Under the pieces are notes generated by a model. It saw only the letters and a program-made list of their open reading frames with translations. It did no database searches and was not told the DNA's origin. DNA of 64,000 nt, from the NCBI RefSeq assembly GCF_016097555.1, contig NC_054704.1, positions 94,199,828 to 94,263,827 of the forward strand, in the 5' to 3' direction. Source of the DNA: Gigantopelta aegis (lineage: Eukaryota > Mollusca > Gastropoda > Neomphalida > Peltospiridae). A program made the translations under genes and the position numbers. Of this stretch, positions 45,263 through 57,700 are shown piece by piece. Numbering within the stretch: the first letter of the stretch is position 1; the number at the start of each line of letters is the position of its first letter.

Positions 45263-45684
45263 TGTGTTATATCTGTGAAAATGTCCTAACAAGCAATTTG
45301 AAAGGCTAGTCTGGCAACCACGAGCCGTACTATTTTTTACACTGTGCCGCCCCTGGGTTAGTAGTTTACTGTTTCATTTAGGGATACAATTAGACTATTA
45401 TCAATATGTTTATACTTGTTATGGTATTAGCAAAGACAAGCACACTAATTTCCAGTTTTACTATACCATTTTATTATTATATATATTCTTTTCAATTTGA
45501 TACATAAAGCATCTATTTAAACATTTTATTTAATGGTTTTTTGCAATACAGATTACTCCCAACGACCTTGAACCTGATTGGTCAGTTTTGTTGCGTCCCC
45601 TGCAACAGGAAAACAAGAAACAACTGTGTGCACTGTTTAGGTTTTTTAATTGATTTTTATTTAGTTCACAATTTGTTTTCCACG

Positions 45685-45732
45685 ATGCCGAAACGAGCGC
45701 TTAGATGTGTTGTTAATTTAAAGATTCATGCA
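45685..45732 (+). CDS. SPATA6: SPATA6 exon 1
   Basis: ATG opens 'MPKRALRCVVNLKIHA'; donor GTAAGT, phase 0. Chosen because it splices directly to the conserved domain start in exon 2. Confidence 0.85.
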
Positions 45733-48700
45733 GTAAGTGATGTTTGGTTACTTCGTTTTTCATTTAATACCGTTAACCGTCTGTATGTTGAAGAATGTCA
45801 TGTTTGATCATGTTTCTTTAAAATCCCGCTATTTCAGACCTACATTAACCCTAATAACGAGATAGTTATTTTATTTTTGGGATTATTTCTGTTTTTATTC
45901 TTATTTTATTTTTTTCATTTGTGTTTTCTTTTATTTTTTTATTTTTTTGACAAACCAATTTACTATGAATACCTTCCTTGTAATTTATCATAATCATTGC
46001 TTAATTCAGTGAAATTGATTGATTTTAGTGCCATCAACATCCCAGACTGTGTTCATCTAAGGACAAAAATACAAATATGATATTTATGGAGATACTATAC
46101 TACATTTTTCAGCAGCGATACATGAAACAAAATAGATTGCAATCAATTAATGTAAAAAATCAGCAATGTGGACGTAAAACAAATCCATTAATTATAGTTA
46201 ATGAAAGTGAAGCACTCTCCGGTATAACAGGAAAGAGGGGTCACCCGAAATATGCCAAAAACCCGGTTTTTGGCATATTTACAATCAAAAAACCTTTTCG
46301 CAATCAAAAAACCTCACAAAAACCATAATTATGCCAAAATCGTATCCAATAAGAGTTTTTTTATATACTTTATTGACAGTTTATCAATAGTATATGATTT
46401 ACAATTTATATGAAGCACAAATATTGTTGTCAGTCCTAAACATATGCATACGTCCGTTTCCGCCTTGTTTGTAAAATGCAGAACAGGACTGATTTTAGGG
46501 TCCGACTATTTACTCCCAAGATACCCAAAAATACACCAAGACACCACACGTTTTTGTATTGGTGTACTCCCTGGGTAATTAGTAATTAGTAAACGTCACT
46601 AAAGCAATAGCTATTGTTCGAATAAAGTATATAAAAAACCCTTATTGGATACGATTTTGGCATAATTATGGTTTTTTGTGAGGTTTTTTGATTGCAAAAA
46701 GGTTTTTTGATTGTAAATATGCCAAAAACCGGGTTTTTGGCATATTTGGGGTGACCGGGAAAGAGTGAACATTTCTAACTGCATACAGGTGCATGCGTTG
46801 TGAAAAAGGTATCATACCGTGCATGTGTGGTTTGTCATTTTCCATTTTTAAGACCACTACATGAAAAACATATATGTTTCTTAACTATGCACAGTTGACG
46901 AACACTTTGTTTAATATTTTTTTGAAATGAAAAATTCAATTTGTCAAGCGTTCTGGTCCGGTCCGCATTTTATCAACACCCATCGCTAACACTTGATGTC
47001 AATACTGATAGGCATTACATTCATACCAGTTAATAGTTTTTAAAATATAATTTTTTTAATGAAATGATTCTTAATTAACATAATTTTTACACTCAAAATT
47101 ATTTACAATTGTTATGAATGGATTATGAATACTATTCACTACAGTAGAGGCACAAAAATGTAGCATATTCAATTTCCAGATTGAATATAATAATTGAAAA
47201 CAAATTCTAACAACATGGGTCTTAAAATCATAAAATTAAATGCTTTGGCCTTGTTGATCTGGCACGTGTGAAGTTAATTCATCTTCCTCCATTTTAAGTC
47301 AGTTCCTACGAGTTATGTGGACCAGATATCTGTAATTTTAATGAATAAACAAAAAGGACTTAATAAAATTAATGGTTTTAGGGCTTTGTAAAGTTTTGTA
47401 TTTAAATACCTACTTGTTTGAACGTTATTGTTAATGAAAATGTTCTAGAACTGTGAAGAAAAATGTCACAAATGAATGACAAGCAGGCGACAACAAATCA
47501 GATGGTAATTGCGTGAATTACTGTGCATACGAAAACAAACTGAACAGAGTTGGAAGCATAACCCAGTTAGGGACGTTGACGATATAATTTATATCTACAA
47601 TGCAATATTAGGTTATTCATATAAAATAGATGTCCATGGAAAATATTGAGAAAATGGCTGGCTAGGTTAATTTTCGCCCCCACCCCCATTCTCAGACCAT
47701 GTACGGCCCTGCATTTAATGGGAGCTGCTAAAGAAAATAGATACTAAGGAAAAAATGTCTGGTTTGTTGCAGAATACATTTGAATATATCAGAAAATATG
47801 AAAACTCATCTTAATTGAACACTATCTGCCTACCCGGTATTTAAAAAAAAAATTGAGTGGATAAAAAACACAAAAAAAGTTGTTTTTGTTTAACAACACC
47901 ACTAGAACATATTTGTTTGTTAATCATCAGCTATTTGATGTCAGATATTTGGTAATTTTGACAGTCTTATAGAGGAAACCCACTAAATTTTTGTTTCATT
48001 AGTAGCAAGGGATCTGTTATATGCACTGGACAGGAAATTATGGCTTTCTATAACAAATAGATTATTATCATTGTTGTGTTTAATAAGTACTTATTACAAC
48101 TACAAATGAACATTAATTACTATCTTTGTACAGGTGTCTGCACCAGGGGTATGGCTGCCCAGCAAGGAACAGGTCTATTTGAGTGTGTACATGCTTGGAC
48201 AGTACAGAAGTACACATCTCATGTCATCAATTTTCCCCTTGCTTGTGGATGAAAAGTTTAAATTTGAGAAGGTAATTTTTTTTTATTTTTTTTTATTTTT
48301 TAGGAAGAATATATTAAATACAAACTAAATTCATGTTTAGTTTAATAATTAATGTGCTAATAATTAATTAATTAATTGTTTATGTCAGGCAAATGAATAC
48401 ATGTACCATGAAATTCACAGTTACTGTGCATGTATACTGCAGAAGAAGAAGGAAATGGTTTATTTAATGACGCACTCAACACATTTTATTTACGGTTATA
48501 TGGCGTCAGTTGTATATACTGCAGTATAGCAATAATTAGTGCTAAATTGCAAAAGCTGTGTGTTCATTTGCTTTGAAAACAGGGTTGTTTGATAAAAGTA
48601 AGGTGTTGTTGTGGCGTAGGAAGGTGCTAAAAAGGGGGGACGGGCCACACACACATACATATTCTATAACCATCGCTGCTGCTACTGGATCAAGAAAAGT

Positions 48701-51700
48701 GGAGGGCATGTGTCCCCTTTGCTCACCTGCTTCCTTCGCCAGTGGGTGTATGTACATGTAACTCTAGTAAGACAAGTTGCAGCATCAGTGGCTGAAACAG
48801 TAACTGCCACAATAAATGCATAATTTAATTTTTGGCAATGCATACATTAACTCACATGGTTGTAAAAGGTGTTAACAGGTTACAGCTTTTAATTATGCAT
48901 GGTGCCTGTTTCTTGTGGGTACCTGAAATTGGTGAAACATTTTAGAAGAAATTAAAAGTGTTTTGATACTTGATAGTGTACGGTACTTGATAATCAGATA
49001 TATGTAGCTCTTTATTTATAACTGGTAATTTATAACTATTTATTGCAATATTTGTTTTACTGAAATAACTCATCATGTATTATTTTTATTCCAGACATTT
49101 TACACGGCTATGGACCCATCCGATGTAGCAGATTACATGGAAGGTATTGGTTACACTAATGCATTCATCGGATCCAAAACTCTGTGACATAGATCTGTGT
49201 ATGGTTATGCCTAGGAATTATTTGCAGTTTGGCTAATTTTAATGAAAAATGTTGAGCAAAAAAAACATTTTTGAAGTACATCAAATGAGATTAGGTTTTG
49301 TGTCCGTCTGCCTGTCCATCTGTCCCACATATAGTTTTTCTGACTATTTCCCCTTCGCAATGCCTCAAGATATTGAGCTGAAATCTTGTATATAGCTGTA
49401 ATCTGTACTGTTACTGATCAAGTTGGACTTTCTTAGAGGTTCACCCATATTTGTGACAAGTGTTATGGCTCTTGAACTTAGGATATAAAGAATGTGTTTT
49501 CAGGAAAAACAATTTACACTGCCCAGGGATGTGGGAGGTAAGTGGAAACGTGTAAATGCACTTTTCCATTTTTTCAAGTTTATGATGTGTGCCGTATATT
49601 ATAAGTTATAACCAGTTTAGATTTGTTAGCATTGAATGCAATTTTTGGCAGTTCCAGGGTTTGCAAACAACAATTTTCCTTAGGGGTCCTTGAGTTGCCC
49701 CTGGACCCCAGCCACAGTAAGCTTTTTTGTTCCAGCCCCTCTCACATCCGTGAATGCCTCAATATATTGAGCTAACATTTTGTGTATAGCATGATCATGT
49801 ACTGTTACATCGATGGTGTTTTAACCATTTTCACATGAGATACAAAAATGTGTTCAACCCAGTAGGGGACATGTATTTCTTTAATAGCAGTACTCTTAGA
49901 ATATTTGTTTGATAATAAATTCAACACATACATGGAATAAGAAATAGGCCACTGAGCCCACTGATGGAGATCTATCCTAGATCGACTGCTCATCCGGAGA
50001 GTACTTTACAGGTGGGCTATGTCCCACTCCATCACATTGTAGCAAAATGCATTTATTGTCCAATATGTGTTTGTATTATTTGTAAATAATGCACACCCTG
50101 ACAGAGGACAGCTAAAAAGCCTTCCGATTGGCTTCTGACATTGATAGCATTTGCTACATGTATATATATATCAGGTATACACTCATTTAAGGGTTGCTAA
50201 TCTCCACATCCAGGGTTAAGGCCACCGTGGTGCTAGTCAAACCTGTAAACATGTACCAGTTTAAAGTTCTCACCAGCACCATTGTTTGTGCTGGCAGCCA
50301 TTTATGATATTACATGAGTGTAACAAAGCCATGAATCAGTGTTTCTCACTTTTTTAAAGACAAATACTAGTTATTTGCCCCACTTGTATTGTAATGTTTT
50401 TTATATATTCAACCTTACACAACCTTACACATGTAATCCTGAGTAACCGTATTATATTGTGAAGTGTTTTTTGTTTTGTTTGCCAGATGAGCTTGTCGTC
50501 TTTGAGCTGGTCCAGCTATCTGAATACACCGATGGAGGCGTGCGATTGGCTACATTCTCAACCAACCTGAGAGACTTTCTCTATCCCTATCCCTCGCTGG
50601 CACCAACCTACACCTCAACGTCAAGAGAAATGCTTCTGTCTCGCACCGTGGCCTTTCCTGTAAGTGGATATATACTCTTCAAAAAAAGTAGAGGAACCTG
50701 AAATATTAATGTTAATATCAACTATTAGACCGGACATATGTTTTGACCACAGACATTCTAGTATTCAGGTCTGTTTATGAACACACCGAAACACATTCCA
50801 TAGTTTGTACGTGCATCATGCAGTTGCCCCGTACACATGCATGGGGTATCATTCTTGATTTTGACAATTTCCAGGAAAGTCCATTAATCACTGTGGAACA
50901 TTATTTCTGTCAATCTTTTTCATTCTATTGATCATACAGTTGTTATTGTTTTGCTTTTAGTCATTTTTATTTGAATTTGCGATTTACTGATAAAAAAACC
51001 TTCAACTTTCAAATTTCACTTCTGACCTACTGTAATACTGAACTACCAATTGTAATGTCCCAATTAATTCAGTATTATCATATAACCATTCCCCACAGCT
51101 ACATGTAATATACCTTACAATCTTGGCAGTTGTAAATTCTTATTAGAGTTCCCCTACTTTTTTTTAACAATATATATGCATGTGCAAGGATTACTTCACG
51201 TGTCTCTATTGTCTTAACTTACTGATGTGAAGACCGGCCTCGGTGGCGTCGTGGCAGGCCATCGGTCTACAGGCTGGTAGGTACTGGGTTCGGATCCCAG
51301 TCGAGGCATGGGATTTTTAATCGAGATACCGACTCCAAACCCTGAGTGAGTGCTCCGCAAGGCTCAATGGGTAGGTGTAAACCACTTGCACTGACCAGTG
51401 ATCCATAACTGGTTCAACAAAGGCCATGGTTTGTGCTATCCTGCCTGTGGGAAGCGCAAATAAAAGATCCCTTGCTGCCTGTCGTAAAAAGAGTAGCCTA
51501 TGTGGCGACAGCGGGTTTCCTCTAAAAACAGTGTCAGAATGACCATATGTTTAACGTCCAATAGCCGATGATAAGATAAAAAATCAATGTGCTCTAGCGG
51601 CGTCGTTAAATAAAACATACTTTACTTTACTGATGTGAAGTGTATACAGGCATTGTAAAAATTACAAAAAAAAATCTTTAATCTATCTTTGAAAAATTTC

Positions 51701-54700
51701 ATGTAAATACTCTTTGCAATGCATTTATTTGCTTGAAGATGGTTAATACATATATATTGTGTTAATAAAAACATACATAAGTAGGTTTATTTATTAAATT
51801 CAGTGTAACTTATTAATTAATATGAATTTAATTTCATGTAAATCAGGGGTGCAGAAAGTAATCACCCACTCGCCAAATGCGAGTAAAAATTCTGACGGAC
51901 GAGTTAAAAAATGCAACGACAAGTCCAACGGGCGATCTATCTTGTTGATTTTGTTTGCCACGTGATGTTGATCACTTACCAGGTGTTCTTAATAATGTTT
52001 TGTCAATATATTCATATATATCATTTGAAGTGAAGACACTGTATATTATAATATTATTAATAATATATTATTCTATAGACTAGTAGAAATTATTGTGGGC
52101 TAGTAAATTTTAGTTGGTTCTGGTCCAGCGGGCTAGTGACATGTTCCATTTCTGCACCCCTGTTAAATGATTTTGATTCATGTTTGTTATATTTTGTTCC
52201 TCAGGGCATCGCACCCAAGCTTGAGTTTTCAACGTCAACTGTCATTAAGGAATCGTATTCTCCTGAACTGGATGCCCTAGATGAGGCTTTAGAAGAGGAA
52301 AGGGTATTAGTATTTACTTCTAAATTTACACTTCTTCGTGTGACTGAATGCCATGAAGGGTGGAATCATTATTACTAAAGTGATTATCCTGTGCATAGAT
52401 TTTGTTTGTAAAATTTCAAATACACAATGTCATGTAAATAGCTTCTTAGAAACAATGCATTTATTTATGTTTCGCAGTTTTATTTCATTCAGTGCAATCA
52501 CTTTTAATTATGTTATGTGGCTACAGCAAATGAACACTGGAAATTTGTTTTTTGATGAATTAATTTAATTTATTTATGGTAGATAAATATTTTTATTAAG
52601 TATAATTATTTGTTAAATTTTTTTAATACTTTTGTATTTTTTAAAGTTTTTATTTTTATTTGCATCTTGCAGAGACTGCGGCGGTTACGGTTAAAACATG
52701 TTTGCAGTCCTAAAAGAGGAAGGTAAGCTGTGGCAAGAATTCAAGATGTCTGCCATCAATATTTTATGGAGTGTTTTGTAGTTAACAATACTAATATTGC
52801 ATGTAAGCAATTCATTGTATTAACAGAACCAGAAGTAGATATTCAATGATTGATGTTTGGATTATGATGTTAAATGTTTTAAATAAATTTGTAACTGTCT
52901 TTTGTTAAGTTAATTTTAAACTAGTCGATCACATGTGCATACATGTTGATCAGAATATTTATTTGTTATTTAACTGAATATTTACTTCTTCTTTTTTTTA
53001 ATGAGTGCCAAGTTTCAGTTCAAAGTTAAACAGAAGTTGTCGGTTTTTAAATCAAAATTATTACAGGCCTCAAATTTAACAAATTAGAGGGCACGGCCAT
53101 TTAGCTTAGACATATCGCGTTCAAGTATGATGGTCAATTACCAAAGTCTACAACAATCACTTTTCACACCCTTGATTTGGCTTCGTACTCAATAATCTCC
53201 ATTGGTGGGCCCATTGGGCTATTTCTCGTTCCAGCCAGTGCACCACGACTGGTATATCAAAGGCTGTGGTATGTGCTATCCTGTCTGTGGGATAGTACAT
53301 ATAAAAGATCCCTTGTTGCATTAGGAAAAATGTAGCGGGTTTCTTCTGATGACTATGAGTAAGAATGGCCAAATGTTTGACATCCAATAGCCGATGATTG
53401 ATTAATCAATGTGCTCTAGTGGTGTCATTAGACAAAACAAACTTCTTCTTCATACTCGATAAATAAAATATATCCAACAGTAATATTTTGATATGATACA
53501 GGTATATTGGGCAAAAGGTACTTTTTATTTATTTCATCTTTTGAAACTTCATCTTGATCCAGAATTATGAAAAATAAAAACATACCGACTTGTAAACAGG
53601 GTTGACTGCTTGTTATAGAATTTTGACATGGGTCAAGGTTAGTAGACCAGTTTTTATGTTAATGTGGCGAAGCATTGTAATAATATGGCTAATTTTTAAT
53701 TTAAATGACTTCAGTATTCCACTGACATCACTTTGTCACTTTGCATCTCCTTACAATAACTATAAACTGAATACACAATGTTTCCTTTTTAAGAACGCTG
53801 GAAAAATTCCAATACAAAATTGCTATTGAATTTTGTTTGTTTGAACATTACTAATTCACTTGAATGTGGAGAAAATCTTGTGATTAAAAAATTTAATTTG
53901 ACATTACCTTTAGAAGATGTATTTTTCTCAGTATCATGCCTGGAATAGAGGAACTCATCTTATAGTTTGTAATTAAGTTAGCAAATATCAATCTGTTGTC
54001 TAGGATCAAACCTCGGTGGACCCTTTGGGTTTTTCCCATCCCAACCAGTGGTCCATGGCTGGTATATCAAAGGCAGTGATATGTGATGGTCTGTCTATGG
54101 CAGATTATATATAAAGTATCCGTTTGCTCTAATGGAAAAATGTAATGGGTTTTCTCTTAAGACTACATGTAAGAATGACCAAATAGACGATGATTAAATA
54201 ATGTGCTTTTCACTGGCATTGAGGGGCGGGATGTAGTCCAGTCATTTAGCATTTGTTTGATGCACGGTCGGTCTGGAATCGATCTCTATTGGTGGACCAG
54301 TTGGGTTATTTCTCATTCCAGCCAGTGCTCCACAGCTGGTGTAACGAAGGCCGTGGTATGTACTATCCTGTCTGTGGGATGGTGCATATATAAAAGATCC
54401 CTTGATGCTAACCGAAAAGAGTAGCCCATGAAGTGGCGACTGGGTTTCCTCTCTCTATATCTGTGTGTTCCTTAACCATATGTCTGACACCATATAACCG
54501 TAAATAAAATGTGTTGAGTGCGTCGTTAAATAAAACATTTCCTTCCTTCCTTATAGTGGCATTATTAAACAAACCAAACTTTTAACTTTAACAGTCTAAG
54601 GCTTTTTCTATCTTTTTACATACATCATAGCCTGAACTCTGACCTAGCTGTACATTAGGTTTTCTTGCAACACTGTTATGAATCCACATGCAAAGTGTAT

Positions 54701-57700
54701 TTTGTCTTGTAATAACCAAGCTTGTGTCATATTGCCAAAGGTACAGTACTAACAGCTGTAGATTGTAGTTTTCATTGTTTGTTTCTACATGTAGTTGGTT
54801 TCACTTTCTGGGTTTGTTTTTTTTGCTACAGTTTTTTTTTTAGAAATGTAATGTTATTATGTTGTAAAGCACTACCAGAATAGTCTGTATGACATTTGTT
54901 AATGGTTAAGGACATATGTGCAGGATTATACCTATATTTTGTTGTCTGGCAGACCCAAGTGCCCTTTGGCCAAAATCTGATTTTGTTCAATGTTTACTTT
55001 ATAAAGTATGGGAACCATTATTTAGCTGTTACTGAAACACAATATCCAAATGTGTCAGAATGTTGAGTGGGGTCATAATCCTGCATATGTGGTACACAAA
55101 TGTGTTGATGATGTATGAAAAATGTCAGCAGTTCACAAAAAGTCTGTCAAATACAAATAGAATGTACATGTAGCAAAATATCACAGTACATGTAGTTCAT
55201 ATTTTGTAATTTTGAGAGTGGCACAGGCAGCTTCAACTTGAGTGCACAAGTCATTCATAGCAATGTATTTATCTTTTAATAATAACAATGAAATATGATT
55301 GGATACATGTAGCTGTAATGAGCGAATTGTACATCTATAGAAAATAAAATGACAGTTCTCGTTAAGTGCTAACATTTAAAGACATACACTGTGTTCTAAT
55401 AATAAATACACTGTTTAGTACTGAGCAGTTTTCTGACTCTTAAATATAATCATGAACATTCTCTAGATCATGATTACACTACATTTTACTGTGCATTGAA
55501 ATTTCCTCCTGTTTCTTTTGTTTTTCTCTTCACAGGCTGTACACTGACTGCAGCTGTTTACTAACGTTAACAGAGGGGTACAGAGAACCTACCATAGCTT
55601 CTATTTCTCGTTCTAGGTCAGCATCTCTCAGCAAACGATTCGAAGATATCGACCTCACCGATTCTATCACTCGACCACCATTTGTGGTCAGGAAGGTAAT
55701 AGTAATTTTAAAATTAAAACAAACTTTCCAATTTCTCCCATGATTTCAATCTGTTTTGACACTTTCGGTCAGTTTCTTCCAACTCCGTCTTCTGAGCTGT
55801 CTACACCATTGCCTACCTATCTCAACTTCCTCCAGTGGGTGCAGTCTCTGTGTATTTCCCTGCACTTACTGGCATCGTCATCCTCTGCCACTAATAAAGC
55901 TGGTCTGACCCATGGCTCTTAACTAACGAATGCCGGTAGTAGGGGAGAATAGTAGGTGGTTACATGTGCCTCTTAACGATGCCAGAAGTAACTACTGAAC
56001 ACTCTCCAAAGTGTCAGACTAAGCCCACAGCTAAAAGCTGACGGGGAATGACAGGTGTGTGGCACAGATAGCCACAAGAGACAAGCATTTGGAGAAAGGA
56101 CTGGGGTGTAGAGGTGGACAATGAAAGAAGTTGGATGATGGCAGCTGCCAGATCGGCAGGGCATAAAATTTGAATTTTTCAGACAACCAATATGTCGTTT
56201 GTGTGGTTTTAGTGTTTACATGAATGCTTTTCTTCAGTAGTTCATATACAAATGAAAAGGTTAATGTGCAACGATATTCAAATGAGAATCTAAGATGAGC
56301 GATTTTCGTAGCATTTCTCCTATCATAAATACCAAAATATAGTTTATGTGTGCTAGGACTAAACTTAAAAGCTACCAGGCAAAAATAAAAATTATGTTTC
56401 TTTGTCCTAACCTGACCGACCCACGGATATCGACCTCTTTTGGGAAATAATTTTAATTTTTTAACCAATTTCAATTTAGTCTTAAACAAGTATACTATTG
56501 ATCTGTAGATGATAGCCTATTTGCCAAACATTTTAATACCTCAATATTATATGTAACCAAAAATTATTAACGTCAGTTTCGATTCGTTGGAAATTAGAAA
56601 TTCTGTAAAATGCTATTCATAGTAACGAGAACACAATTTTCCTGCGACGGTGGCACGAGATCTCGCGCACTGTGGTGCATGTCTGTAATACATGGTGAGT
56701 GCTCTTGTGACAGGCAAAATTGGTGTTAAACTAAATCAATCTAACGGTAGCTGCACAGGTACATTCGCATGAGCCATATGCCATATGAGGTTATATATTG
56801 GCATGCTTTTATAGTCACAATGTTAATATTAGTGGTCATTTTGGCCGATATTAGCAGTAGATATAGTCGCTAGAATGCCATTGCGTTTGCTATTAATAGA
56901 CCCGATTCAGTCCGAAGAAGAAATGTTTTATTTAACAATGCACTCAACACATTTTATTTTCTGTTATATGGCATCAGACATATGGTTAAGGACCACCCAG
57001 ATATTGAAAGAGTAAACCTGCTGTCGCCACATCATGGGCTACTCTTTTCGATTAGCAGTAAGGGATCTTTTATATGCACCATCCCACAGATAGGGTAGTA
57101 AATACCACAGCCTTTGATATATACCAGTCGTGGTGGACTGGCTGGAACGAGAAATAAGCCCACTAATGGGGATCGATCCCGCGCCTTACCACTGGGCTAC
57201 GTCTTCATCGTTGCGTCCCCCACCCCCCACCCCCCACCCGCCCTCGATTCAGTCCAAAAGAAGCTATACAAGTCTTGAACTCCGATGAGAATTCGTAATC
57301 AGCCGACTTATTCCAATTGGCTTGAAATAGCGGTTAGAGAGATTTTCATGACACCCGTCTATAATTGTTTAACATATTTTATTTTCATTGGTGTCCTTAA
57401 ATTTCATCAGTATTAGTGATTTCCCTAGAAATTAGGCAAGGCATGGTAGATCAAACACTTTTGGGGCATTTCCACCATTTTGGGGGCACTTTTTTTTAAA
57501 TTAAAAATACACAAAATTAATTGAAATAAACATTAATGTAATTTATGTGCTTGCTTTAATAAATGAATGGCAAAAGATATAAAAGGCATATTTTATTAAT
57601 TAATAATACCTTTTTGGGTGTTTTATAAATGCAATTTTAGAATTAGTTAGTGAAAAAGGCTTGTTTAATCTCGGAAGCATGGTGCTGATTAAGGCAAGAT

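Larger units (their letters stand above)
43312..45684. other. intergenic region between two divergent genes
   Basis: Holds two related repeat copies (about 43481-43626 and 45154-45354, sharing 'ATGGCCGTAC', 'TCTGGCAACC' and 'TTTTACACTGTGCCGCC'), a G run at 44720 and a SINE fragment. The last 150 bp should be the SPATA6 5' UTR and promoter; an ATTGG box lies near 45576. Confidence 0.5.
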
